A stretch of DNA of 64,000 nucleotides, taken from contig NC_009662.1 in NCBI RefSeq assembly GCF_000010325.1, positions 1,012,501 through 1,076,500 on the forward strand, given 5' to 3'. The number at the start of each line of letters is the position of its first letter. Positions within the stretch are counted from its first letter, which is position 1. The notes under the pieces were generated by a model that saw only the letters and a program-made list of their open reading frames with translations, did no database searches and was not told the DNA's origin. The translations under genes and the position numbers were made by a program. This document shows, piece after piece, positions 45,549-53,274 of the stretch. This DNA is from Nitratiruptor sp. SB155-2. Its GTDB lineage: Bacteria > Campylobacterota > Campylobacteria > Campylobacterales > Nitratiruptoraceae.

Positions 45549-46315
45549 AATTCAAACTCAATCAATATATCCAAGATGATATTTTCAATAAAGAGCACCC
45601 CAGTGATTTCGATCTCAGCAACGGATACGGGATTTTGATATTACGGCTGCCATATATCAAAGAAAACCGGGTACATGTTGTGAGTTACGCCTTTTTGATC
45701 AAGAATAAAGAGGTGTACATATTTGATAGAAGTTCTAAAGAGTTCGCCCTATTGGGAGATTTTATCAGTTTACACAGTTATCTGGATGTACGGATCGATA
45801 AGATTTTGGCAAAGATCTCCCGTTTGCAAACAACGATAGAAAAACTCGAAGATAGACTCTACGAAAACGACATCGATACGAACTTTGCAAATGAGTGGCT
45901 GATGCTCAAAAAAGAGCTCTCTTTGATAGAACGACTCATGTCCCATGCCATGATAGCGTTTGGTCGGTTTACAAAACACTACAGAGCCGAACTTGATGAA
46001 CATGCTTACAAAGACCTCGAAGAGCACCTAGATAGGGCATTTCGTTTTAGTAAAGCCTCTCTTGAAAAACTCGACAACCTATATAGCTTCTATCAGGCTA
46101 AGATGGATGAAAAGATGAATAAAATTATGTTTATTTTGACTATAATCTCAGCGATTTTCTTACCACTAACCCTAATCACGGGCTTTTTTGGAATGAATAC
46201 AAGTGATCTGCCTTTGACTCAAACCTCCAATGGAACATTGAAAGCTACAGTCTTGGCTATTCTTTTTGAGATTCCCTTTGTATTTTGGATTTGGAGAATG
46301 ATCAAAAAATATTGA
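45545..46315 (+). CDS. CorA-like divalent cation transporter
   Basis: CorA-family channels carry Mg2+ (or Co2+, Ni2+, Zn2+) inward. The 256-residue protein has a soluble N-terminal domain with a long helix (about residues 75-185). Two C-terminal membrane helices follow: IMFILTIISAIFLPLTLITGFFGMN, with the family's GMN motif at its end, and TVLAILFEIPFVFWIWRMIKKY. It is shorter than E. coli CorA (316). The two-base-overlapping start after the ABC-F gene indicates translational coupling. Its stop codon abuts the convergent thrC stop inside a short hairpin. Confidence 0.88.
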   Translation: MKFKLNQYIQDDIFNKEHPSDFDLSNGYGILILRLPYIKENRVHVVSYAFLIKNKEVYIFDRSSKEFALLGDFISLHSYLDVRIDKILAKISRLQTTIEKLEDRLYENDIDTNFANEWLMLKKELSLIERLMSHAMIAFGRFTKHYRAELDEHAYKDLEEHLDRAFRFSKASLEKLDNLYSFYQAKMDEKMNKIMFILTIISAIFLPLTLITGFFGMNTSDLPLTQTSNGTLKATVLAILFEIPFVFWIWRMIKKY

Positions 46316-46318
46316 TCA
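46299..46318. terminator. Hairpin covering both stops of the corA-like / thrC convergent pair
   Basis: TGATCAA (46299-46305) and TTGATCA (46312-46318) are exact inverted repeats with a 6-base loop. The right arm contains both stop codons back to back: TGA of the CorA-like gene at 46313-46315 and TGA of thrC at 46316-46318 on the minus strand. A 7-bp AT-rich stem is a weak terminator at best. Confidence 0.4.
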
Positions 46319-47788
46319 CTCCAAGAATTCAATGATACTCTCTTGAATCTTCTCTTTTGGAATTACTGTATCGTGGATGATAGGCTTTTCAAACAAAGCT
46401 TTGATTCTTTCAGGAATCTTTGCTCCTGTCATTTGTGAAACAGCTTCCAAAGCCTCTTGGTCACGAATATTTTTATCTTTTCCTGTCAAAGCCTTATAGA
46501 CTGTTGGAGCAAATTTCGTCCACTCCGCTGTTGAGTAGGCGATATTGTCCATATTACGGTGACTTTTATAGAGTTTCACTGTTGTAGCAGTATGTGGATC
46601 CATCAGATAGTTTTTCTCTTCCACATACTCTTTGATTATCTTCAAAACCTCATTATCTGTAGTAAAATCAGCATCAAAATCTTCTTGCAACGCTTCGAGC
46701 TCTTTAGGTGTCAATGCATAAAAGTCATTTTCATTGAGACTTTCCATAAGCTCTTTTGTCCGTGCAGGCCCAAATTTATCATAGAGTACGCGCTCGACAT
46801 TTGAAGATTTCAAGATATCCATCGCAGGAGAGCTCGTCTGAATCAAACACTTGTCTCTCAAGTCATAGCGTCCCTCTTTGATGAGCTGTGTTAAGACATT
46901 GTTTGCATTGGAAGCGATTGATATTTTTTCAATCGGCAAACCCATTTTCTTCGCGTAATATGCTCCCAGTGCATTGCCGAAATTTCCACTTGGTACAATT
47001 AAATTGATTCTATCTCCAAAATTGATATCTCCTTTGCGCATAAGCTCAAGATAACTGTGGAAATGGTAGATAATTTGAAAGATGATCCGTCCAAAATTGA
47101 CAGAGTTCGCAGCACTGAGCTTAATCCCTTTGCTTTGTAAAAACGCTTTAAATTCGGAAGATGCCAAAAGGTTTTTCAGCGCTGTCTGTGCATCGTCAAA
47201 ATTGCCTTCGATTCCTATGACTTTGAGGTTCTCTCCATCTTCCGTTACCATTTGGAGTCGCTGTACATCACTTGTTCCACCAGCTGGATAGAGACAAGCC
47301 ACTTTAATGTTTGGCTTGTTTTTAAATGTCTCCAATGTCGCTGGACCAGTATCTCCGCTGGTAGCTGCAAGTATCAGATAGTTCTCTCCTCTTTGTTTTG
47401 CCAAGACTGAGAGGATATGACCAAATGGCTGCAGTGCCATATCTTTAAAAGCTCTTGTCGGTCCATGATAGAGCTCACTGACATAAAATTTCTCTTCTAC
47501 TTGAACGACAGGTACAGGATTGTTTGGATCGTCGAATCTGTCATACAGATCCAAAGCCTCTTTGATTAAACTATCCTCTATATCAATTCCAAAACGTTTT
47601 AAAAGATCATAAGCCAACTCTTTGTAACTACTCTTTAAGTGGCTGTGATAAAATGCTTCATCCAATGTCGGAAGAGATTCAGGAACATAAAGACCTCCAA
47701 AACTTGCACTTGGACTCAAAATCGCCTGACTAAATGACACTTTTTCAGGTTTTACCCCATCATTTCCTCTTGTTTCTACAAACAGCAT
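46316..47788 (-). CDS. thrC: Threonine synthase
   Basis: ThrC converts O-phosphohomoserine to threonine with PLP. The 490-residue protein is of the longer, fungal/proteobacterial class. It starts MLFVETRGNDGVKPEKVSFSQAILSPSASFGGLYVPE and has the PLP lysine K115 in SELYHGPTRAFKDMALQPFG. SGDTGPATLETF and VPSGNFGNALGAYYAKKMGLP, the phosphate and cofactor loops, follow. No other thr genes are adjacent. It lies 22 bases after cutA on the minus strand, so thrC is at the end of the cutA-argB-lpxK run. Confidence 0.97.
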   Translation of the reverse strand: MLFVETRGNDGVKPEKVSFSQAILSPSASFGGLYVPESLPTLDEAFYHSHLKSSYKELAYDLLKRFGIDIEDSLIKEALDLYDRFDDPNNPVPVVQVEEKFYVSELYHGPTRAFKDMALQPFGHILSVLAKQRGENYLILAATSGDTGPATLETFKNKPNIKVACLYPAGGTSDVQRLQMVTEDGENLKVIGIEGNFDDAQTALKNLLASSEFKAFLQSKGIKLSAANSVNFGRIIFQIIYHFHSYLELMRKGDINFGDRINLIVPSGNFGNALGAYYAKKMGLPIEKISIASNANNVLTQLIKEGRYDLRDKCLIQTSSPAMDILKSSNVERVLYDKFGPARTKELMESLNENDFYALTPKELEALQEDFDADFTTDNEVLKIIKEYVEEKNYLMDPHTATTVKLYKSHRNMDNIAYSTAEWTKFAPTVYKALTGKDKNIRDQEALEAVSQMTGAKIPERIKALFEKPIIHDTVIPKEKIQESIIEFLE

Positions 47789-47810
47789 TCTTGCCCTTTA
47801 AATTTTTTGC

Positions 47811-48116
47811 TTATTCTACCAAAACTAACTGCATCCAAGATAGATATTTTTCATCCACTTCTGCCATGTTGATTGCCACAATTTCTGGAACTTCGTAAGG
47901 ATGCATTTCACGAATGACACTTTTTACTTTGTCAAAACTATCGCTTTTAATGATCAACAGCAGTTCATCCTCCTCTTCGATATTTCCTTTCCATTCATAA
48001 ATGGAGAGAAGACCCGGAACTACATTGACACAAGCAGCCGCTCTTTTTTGCACAAGTGCTCTTGCTATCTGTTTTGCCGTTTCCATATCGGGAACCGTTG
48101 AAAAAATGACTTTCAT
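47811..48116 (-). CDS. cutA: CutA1-like divalent cation tolerance protein
   Basis: CutA1 is a small trimeric protein with a ferredoxin-like fold resembling PII; its link to copper tolerance is debated. The 101-residue sequence follows the family: MKVIFSTVPDMETAKQIARALVQKRAAACVNVVPGLLSIYEWKGNIEEEDELLLIIKS, then HPYEVPEIVAINM and SWMQLVLVE. The conserved ACVN and HPYE.PE motifs are both present. Its start is one codon after the argB stop, so it is probably part of the same transcript. It is unlikely to be specific for arginine or lipid A synthesis. Confidence 0.93.
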   Translation of the reverse strand: MKVIFSTVPDMETAKQIARALVQKRAAACVNVVPGLLSIYEWKGNIEEEDELLLIIKSDSFDKVKSVIREMHPYEVPEIVAINMAEVDEKYLSWMQLVLVE

Positions 48117-48971
48117 CTAGCCTCCTAACACCTGTGTTCCAATACCTTCACTTGTAAAAATTTCCAAAAGGAGTGAATGCTCCACTCTACCATCGATGAT
48201 ATGGGCTTTTTCCACACCTTCATCAATGGCTTCCAAACAGGCATCCACTTTGGGAATCATTCCACCACTTATCGTTCCATCTTTTTTCAGTAGTTCAATT
48301 TTTTCTTCCGTAAGCGTCGAAATGAGCTTGCCTTCCTTATCAAGTACGCCTGGAGTGTCTGTCAAAAAGATAATTTTTTTTGCTTTCAATGCTCCCGCTA
48401 CTTTGCTGGCACATAGATCCGCATTGATATTGTATCCAGGATGGCCCAATTGATTACTCGCCGCAATCGGTGCGATCACGGGTACGAACTGCTCTTGCAA
48501 AAGGTTGTGAATGACACTTGGATCGATATGGTCAATTACCCCCGTATACCCAAACTTTTCAAAATCTTTTGGACGCGCCGTGATAAAGTGCGCATCTTTT
48601 CCACTCACACCTATCGCTTTTGCCCCATGGTTATTTAATAGGCTCACAATCTCCTTGTTGATATCTCCACTTAAAACCATCTCAACGATCTCCATGACGT
48701 CGGCCGTAGTGACACGTTGACCGTCGATAAATGTCGTATCGATTTTGAGTCTGTTGAGAATTTCGGTTATTCGTTTGCCGCCACCATGCACAATCACAGG
48801 TTTGATGCCAACAGTATAGAGCAGTAGTATATCTTGGGCAAATTTCTCTTTAAGTTTTTGGTCTGTTTGTGCGCTTCCTCCATATTTTATGACAAAAATC
48901 TCATCCCTAAATTTCTTGATAAACGGAAGAGCGTCAAGCAGTGTCTGAACGATTTGTATCTTTTTTTTCAT
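48117..48971 (-). CDS. argB: Acetylglutamate kinase
   Basis: ArgB phosphorylates N-acetylglutamate, the second step of arginine synthesis. The 284-residue protein has KYGGSAQTD with the catalytic Lys, the HGGGKRITEIL glycine loop, LLNNHGAKAIGVSGKDA, NINADLCASKVAGALKAKKIIFLTDTPGVLD, and GGMIPKVDACLEAIDEGV. The N-terminal helix (residues 1-25) is of the kind that forms hexamers in arginine-inhibited enzymes, so feedback control by arginine is possible. It has an AAAGGAGTATT site and overlaps the end of lpxK by 38 bases. With argG at the window start, two arginine genes are seen 47 kb apart. Confidence 0.97.
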   Translation of the reverse strand: MKKKIQIVQTLLDALPFIKKFRDEIFVIKYGGSAQTDQKLKEKFAQDILLLYTVGIKPVIVHGGGKRITEILNRLKIDTTFIDGQRVTTADVMEIVEMVLSGDINKEIVSLLNNHGAKAIGVSGKDAHFITARPKDFEKFGYTGVIDHIDPSVIHNLLQEQFVPVIAPIAASNQLGHPGYNINADLCASKVAGALKAKKIIFLTDTPGVLDKEGKLISTLTEEKIELLKKDGTISGGMIPKVDACLEAIDEGVEKAHIIDGRVEHSLLLEIFTSEGIGTQVLGG

Positions 48972-49761
48972 AATACTCCTTTATATATCTGTCTACTTTC
49001 TCATACACTTCATCTTTCAACTTCATCTCAAGCTCCAAAATGGAAAGAGGATAGGAAAACTGCTTCAATTTTACCGCATCTTTCCTTGTAACCAAGAATG
49101 AATCTGGTTGTTCTTTTCGCCATATCTTTTCAAGTTCTTCTTTTGTAAAGTGATGGTGGTCTTCGAAAAAATAGGTTTTTGTCTCACGAGGAACATAGGA
49201 AAGTAATCTTTTTGGATTCGCTATGGAAGTCACTAAAACCATCTTTTCTTGTGGATTGCTAATCCATACACTTCTTAAAAAGTCTCTCTTTTCTTTTATC
49301 ACCAAATCCGCTTTGGATAAAAAAAAGCGAGGAAGTCTATAGGGACCACTTGGAAGGCAAAATCGATTTGGCGTATCCACGTCGATAAGAATGTCAAATT
49401 TTTGATAGGGTTTATGAAAAGCATCATCTAAAAAAACTGCTTCACACCCCATCTCCTGTGCCTTTTTAATCCCCTCTTCTCTTCTTTCGCAGACGATAAC
49501 GACAGCATTTGGCACCATTTGAGCCAGCATTACCGCTTCATCACCGCACTCTTTGGCATTGCATAGAAGAGCTTTTCCATCACTGACTATTCGAAGTCCT
49601 TTACTTTCTCTTCGATAACCTCGAAGAACTATCGCACACTTCTCATATCTTTTTGCCAGTACAGCAATCGTGGGGGTTTTTCCACTCCCTCCAACGATCA
49701 AATTGCCTACACTGACGATCGGGAGATGAAAATCTTGTTCATGCACGACCATCTTTTTCAA
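48934..49761 (-). CDS. lpxK: Tetraacyldisaccharide 4'-kinase (N-terminus continues upstream without a usual start codon)
   Basis: LpxK phosphorylates the lipid A disaccharide at the 4' position, on the inner face of the inner membrane. From TTG at 49761 the protein is 275 residues. It has DFHLPIVSVGNLIVGGSGKTPTIAVLAKRY with the P-loop, DDAFHK, and the C-terminal EKVDRYIKEYYEK. LpxK is usually over 300 residues with an N-terminal membrane helix. In frame upstream (49762-49875) the sequence reads HFFEEGFYRPSFYHRF then LSFLLLPFTTIYCSIAIL, which looks like that missing N-terminus. No ATG, GTG or TTG opens it before the TAA at 49876-49878. The true start is therefore unresolved: a rare codon, a frameshift, or a sequence error. 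Confidence 0.9.
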   Translation of the reverse strand: MKKMVVHEQDFHLPIVSVGNLIVGGSGKTPTIAVLAKRYEKCAIVLRGYRRESKGLRIVSDGKALLCNAKECGDEAVMLAQMVPNAVVIVCERREEGIKKAQEMGCEAVFLDDAFHKPYQKFDILIDVDTPNRFCLPSGPYRLPRFFLSKADLVIKEKRDFLRSVWISNPQEKMVLVTSIANPKRLLSYVPRETKTYFFEDHHHFTKEELEKIWRKEQPDSFLVTRKDAVKLKQFSYPLSILELEMKLKDEVYEKVDRYIKEYYEKKDTNRSDTA

Positions 49762-49862
49762 TATCGCAATGGAACAATAAATGGTCGTAAACGGAAGAAG
49801 CAGGAAAGAAAGGAATCGATGATAGAAAGAGGGACGATAAAACCCCTCTTCAAAAAAATGGA

Positions 49863-50990
49863 TTACACTCTTGATTTAGCCACCTCTTTGATCTGTTCTA
49901 CTACATAATAGACGTCTTCATCACTCATACCGGCATGGATTGGAATAGAGAGAATCTGTTGATAGTTTCTCAGAGCTTTTGGAAAATCGTTGATTCGGAG
50001 GCTATATTTTTGTTTATAATAGCTCAATAGGTGAAGAGGGATATAGTGCAATCCCACTTCAATTCCTCTTTTATAAAGTTCTCTGGCAAATGAGTCCCTG
50101 TTTTTATCTATTTTGATAATAAAGAGAGAGTAGATATGGTCTCGAACCTCTTTTGGTAGCTCGATATGTGGTGTATTTGCCAATTCTCGATGATAAATAG
50201 CGGCAATTTGGCGTCTTCGCTCAATAGCCGTATCGTTTTTTTCCAGTTGCGCTAGATTAAAAGCGGCTTCTAGATCACTCATATCATATTCCAAACCGAT
50301 ATCCACCACATCATAGATATATCCCAAGTGCCCTTTATCGTCCCATTCGCTTCGGATCATGGCATTACTTTGCAACAATCTTGCTCTCTCTTCCAGTTCC
50401 TCGTTTTTAAGACACATCATACCACCGTTGCTGGTAGTAAAACGTTTATGTGGATTGAAGCTGAACGTCGTGATATCTGCCTCCAAAGATCCTATCTTAT
50501 GCCCACCAAATGTCGCACCCATTGCATTGGAAGCGTCTTCTATGATAAGAATGTTGTATTCCCGAGCGATTTCATACAGTCTGTCAAGATCTGTCGGCTG
50601 ACCGGCTACATGTGTAATAATGGCACCTTTAAGCTTTTTGCTCTTGTTTTTACTGAGTATCTTTTCCAATTCATCCAAATCGATATTAAAATCATCGGAA
50701 TCGATATCGACAAATATTGGCTCTGCATCGAAATGTCGAACCACTTCAGGAACGTTGGGGTAGGAGTTGACACTACACAAAATCTTATCCCCTCGTTTCA
50801 AATCTATCGTTGTCATGGCCAAATGCAATGATGCCGTCTCATTGGATGTAGCTAAAGAGTGTGGACAGCCTATATATTTGCCAAAACTCTTTTCAAGTTC
50901 TGCACGTTTGTTTTTTTGCTCTAAAGCCTCTTTTATCGATTCTAGCTCTTTATTGTCTATTTGCAAAGAAAAGAGAGGTATTTTTTTCAT
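49863..50990 (-). CDS. DegT/DnrJ/EryC1/StrS family PLP aminotransferase
   Basis: These enzymes aminate nucleotide-linked keto-sugars for surface glycans, or rarely serve other paths. The 375-residue protein has IPLFSLQIDNKELESIKEAL at the N-terminus, CPHSLATSNETASLHLAM, and EDASNAMGATFGGHKIGSL with the PLP-ring Asp. TFSFNPHKRFTTSNGGMM carries the Schiff-base lysine at residue 182, with HK where sugar aminotransferases usually have the family's K before GEGG. The phrase YDMSDLEAAFNLAQLEK matches the family. PseC-like or similar activity is plausible. No sugar dehydratase or acetyltransferase is near, so the substrate is unknown. It lies upstream of lpxK, overlapping that gene's apparent N-terminus. 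Confidence 0.87.
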   Translation of the reverse strand: MKKIPLFSLQIDNKELESIKEALEQKNKRAELEKSFGKYIGCPHSLATSNETASLHLAMTTIDLKRGDKILCSVNSYPNVPEVVRHFDAEPIFVDIDSDDFNIDLDELEKILSKNKSKKLKGAIITHVAGQPTDLDRLYEIAREYNILIIEDASNAMGATFGGHKIGSLEADITTFSFNPHKRFTTSNGGMMCLKNEELEERARLLQSNAMIRSEWDDKGHLGYIYDVVDIGLEYDMSDLEAAFNLAQLEKNDTAIERRRQIAAIYHRELANTPHIELPKEVRDHIYSLFIIKIDKNRDSFARELYKRGIEVGLHYIPLHLLSYYKQKYSLRINDFPKALRNYQQILSIPIHAGMSDEDVYYVVEQIKEVAKSRV

Positions 50991-51021
50991 TTCTTTCTCC
51001 TGACTTAAGGATATTGTATAG

Positions 51022-51027
51022 ATTATA
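51022..51027 (-). promoter_or_regulatory. -10 element upstream of the aminotransferase gene
   Basis: TATAAT on the minus strand, in the context TTTAGTATAATC, about 32 bases before the ATG at 50990. TTGAAT lies 15 bases upstream as a possible -35. The surrounding 114-base gap is very AT-rich. Confidence 0.55.
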
Positions 51028-51078
51028 CTAAATAATTGCTTAATTCAATCTTTTATATTTAATCCCACTAGTTAATTT

Positions 51079-51106
51079 TGATAATTTTTAACAAATGATA
51101 ATTTTT
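51079..51106 (-). repeat. Direct repeat with GATAAT cores upstream of the aminotransferase promoter
   Basis: TGATAATTTTT (plus-strand reading) occurs at 51079-51089 and again at 51096-51106, 17 bases apart. The second copy overlaps the stop of the DUF455 gene. GATAAT is also the half-site of Fur boxes, but these two copies are in direct, not inverted, orientation, so the match to a Fur site is weak. Confidence 0.4.
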
Positions 51107-51929
51107 ATCCACAACCAATATTGTCTCTTGCTAACAACACGATCTCACGGCAACTAAACCCTGCCTTTCTTCTCGCTTCTACATTGATGTGGGTTTTGCT
51201 GTGGACTGTTCCTGGATAGATTTTCTCTACTCTGTGAAAGTACTCTTTCTCGATATCTTCGATATTCTCTTTTTCACAGGCCCATCTAAACCAAAAATCT
51301 CCCTTTTGAACATGTCCAATCTCTTCAGTGAGTATGATATCCAGTGCTTGTGTCATTTTTATAGCAAAAGGATCTTGAAACTTTTGAAGCTTTTGTATAA
51401 TCTTAGGGTTGGCATCGAGTCCGTTAGCTTCTAAATATCTTGGAACGACGGCCATTCTGTCGATTAATGTCAAACTTGCACTCCCTGCGTCAAAAAGTCC
51501 TTGATGTACAGGAAAATCACCATATCGATAACCAATTTCATTCAGTAATGCGTCAATCATCACAAAATGTCTACACTCATCATCTGCCACCTCCAACCAG
51601 TCTTCATAAAACTGCTTTGGCATATTTTTGAACCTATAGGCTGCATCCAAAGCAAGATCGATGGCACTGTATTCGATATGGGCTATTGCATGTAACAGTA
51701 TTGCCCTTCCTTGTACCGTACCGAATCTACTTCTTCTTGGGACTTCTTGCGGGTCGACTATTTTGCAGTGTCCTTTAAAAGACGGCTCGGTAAATACAAT
51801 GCTTCTTTGATCATGATTTATGAAAAACATACCCTTTCTAAAACGTGTATAGAACGCTTTGAACCGTTCAATCTTCTCGTATGGATCAGATATCTGTATA
51901 ATTGCTTCTAACGTTTGAAAAAATTCCAT
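51105..51929 (-). CDS. Ferritin-like DUF455 family protein
   Basis: The 274-residue protein belongs to a helical di-iron, ferritin-like family of unknown physiological role, distantly related to MiaE. Candidate metal ligands are visible: HAIAHIEYSAIDLALDAAY, EVADDECRHFVMIDALL and LTEEIGHVQKGDFWF, each with the ExxH-type pattern expected for a di-iron site. PRRSRFGTVQGRAILLHAIAHIE is a family-typical stretch. I chose ATG 51929 because GAGG lies a few bases before it; ATG 51932 and GTG 51935 are in frame. It is divergent from the metallo-beta-lactamase gene with only a short gap. Confidence 0.82.
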   Translation of the reverse strand: MEFFQTLEAIIQISDPYEKIERFKAFYTRFRKGMFFINHDQRSIVFTEPSFKGHCKIVDPQEVPRRSRFGTVQGRAILLHAIAHIEYSAIDLALDAAYRFKNMPKQFYEDWLEVADDECRHFVMIDALLNEIGYRYGDFPVHQGLFDAGSASLTLIDRMAVVPRYLEANGLDANPKIIQKLQKFQDPFAIKMTQALDIILTEEIGHVQKGDFWFRWACEKENIEDIEKEYFHRVEKIYPGTVHSKTHINVEARRKAGFSCREIVLLARDNIGCG

Positions 51930-51952
51930 CATCACCTCATAAGGAGTAGATT

Positions 51953-52546
51953 TTGCAAATCATTTATCAACCGATGGGTCAGTACCAAACGAATTGCTAT
52001 ATTGTAACAATTAACGGCAAAGATTTCATCGTCGATCCTGGCGTAGGAGCCACCTCTTGGGTCTTGGCAAACGTCAAAAATCCCATCGCCATACTCAATA
52101 CACACGGTCATTTCGATCACGTATGGAGCAATGCCGAACTCAAAGAGAAGCTCAATATTCCTATCGTTATCCACGAAAAGGACGCTTTTTTCCTACAAAA
52201 AGATCAGTTTGGAATGCAGATGCCAAAGAGTGAACCAGATATCCTTGTCCATGGTGATCAAACCCTTGACATTGCAGGAGAGAAAATCACATTTATCCAT
52301 TTTCCCGGACATACACCAGGATGTAGCGTCATCGATTTTGGAGATTTTTGGTGTAGTGGCGATTTTATTTTTAAAGGGAGCATAGGCAGAGTCGATTTTC
52401 CATATTCAGATCCTGAAGATATGAAAGCAAGCCTGAAGAAGTTCAAATCAATTGAATACAATAAACCGGTATATCCGGGTCATGGTGAGCCAACATCCAT
52501 TCAAGCCGAGCAACGCTTTGTGGATTATTGGCTCAGTGCTATTTAA
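51953..52546 (+). CDS. Metallo-beta-lactamase fold hydrolase (glyoxalase II-like)
   Basis: The 197-residue protein has the metal-binding motif THGHFDH (ILNTHGHFDHVWSNAELKEKL) and downstream ligands HFPGHTPGCSVIDFG, with YPGHGEPTS near the C-terminus. It is the small bacterial member of the glyoxalase II group, which hydrolyses thioesters. A true glyoxalase II would have a C-terminal glutathione-binding domain, which is absent, so the substrate is uncertain. The start is TTG at 51953, with AAGGAG exactly six bases before it. The stop abuts the convergent thioesterase gene. Confidence 0.88.
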   Translation: MQIIYQPMGQYQTNCYIVTINGKDFIVDPGVGATSWVLANVKNPIAILNTHGHFDHVWSNAELKEKLNIPIVIHEKDAFFLQKDQFGMQMPKSEPDILVHGDQTLDIAGEKITFIHFPGHTPGCSVIDFGDFWCSGDFIFKGSIGRVDFPYSDPEDMKASLKKFKSIEYNKPVYPGHGEPTSIQAEQRFVDYWLSAI

Positions 52547-52547
52547 C

Positions 52548-52937
52548 TTATAATAAAAAGAGCACATGTGTATCGGGAACGAATGCGGTAAAAACACCAT
52601 TAAAAACTCTTTGTTCCCCTACGTTGCCAATTACTGTCAAAAATACCTTTTTCCCCTCTTCCTTGATGACTCTCGCTTCAAAGACAACTTCATCACCCAC
52701 TTGTATCGGAGCTTTGAATCCCACATCTGCGGCAACCAATACAACATTGGGCTCGTTTACTGCAGCCATTGCAGCATAATCGGCAGCTCCAAAAGTGAAA
52801 CCGCCATGTACGAGGCCTTTCTCATCTGCAGCCATGATCTGCGTGGTTTTTAAAACTACTTTCGCATAATCTTTTTTCAAATCGACAACTTTACCACAAA
52901 GTGCAGTGTTGATCGATTTATGTGTCCTAAGCTCCAT
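52548..52937 (-). CDS. PaaI-like hotdog thioesterase
   Basis: The 129-residue protein has the hotdog fold pattern: a first strand region VVDLKKDYAKVVLKTT, the helix-containing motif VHGGFTFGAADYAAMAAVN, and a sheet VLVAADVGFKAPIQVGDEVVFEARVIKEEGKKVFLTVIGN. HGG followed by an acidic residue (Asp) in the helix is the PaaI-type active site. It would hydrolyse acyl-CoA thioesters; the substrate is unknown. The ATG at 52937 (MELRTHKS) has AAAGGTG upstream and lies within the end of the ArsC-like gene; an earlier start at 52964 is in frame but not conserved. Confidence 0.85.
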   Translation of the reverse strand: MELRTHKSINTALCGKVVDLKKDYAKVVLKTTQIMAADEKGLVHGGFTFGAADYAAMAAVNEPNVVLVAADVGFKAPIQVGDEVVFEARVIKEEGKKVFLTVIGNVGEQRVFNGVFTAFVPDTHVLFLL

Positions 52938-53274
52938 GAAACACCTTTTTATAGAGCTCTTCATCGAACCCTACGAGCACATCGCCATTATCCATTTCGA
53001 TAACGGGGCGTTTGATGAGAAGATTCTCTTTGCACAACCACTCTCTTTTTCCTGCATCATCTAGATTCAATTCTTTCAGTTTCAATTGTCGATATTTGGT
53101 TCCTCTGGTATTGAATAGCGTATCGATTCCTACTTTTTCGATCCACTCATCTATCTTGTTACACCCTACAGGACTCTTTTTGAAATCGATAAATTCATAT
53201 TCAATGTTGTTATCATTGAAAAACTTGAGCGCCTTTTTGACGCTTCCGCATGTTTTTATACCATATACTTTCAT
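52927..53274 (-). CDS. ArsC/Spx/MgsR family protein
   Basis: The 115-residue thioredoxin-fold protein begins [19 protein letters not shown], with a single Cys in the CGSV position of the ArsC-type active site. It continues FIDFKKSPVG and NTRGTKYRQL, the substrate-loop motif, then RPVIEMDNGDVLVGFDEELYK. It resembles YffB/ArsC-like reductases more than Spx (no CXXC). Arsenate reduction is not implied, because no ars genes are adjacent. The ATG at 53274 overlaps the stop of the HAD gene and follows GAGGAGG. Confidence 0.83.
   Translation of the reverse strand: MKVYGIKTCGSVKKALKFFNDNNIEYEFIDFKKSPVGCNKIDEWIEKVGIDTLFNTRGTKYRQLKLKELNLDDAGKREWLCKENLLIKRPVIEMDNGDVLVGFDEELYKKVFHGA

Noticed and set aside
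51079-51106. True Fur box upstream of the aminotransferase
   Set aside because: The GATAAT copies are direct repeats 17 bp apart, not an inverted 6-1-6 site, so I list them only as a repeat.
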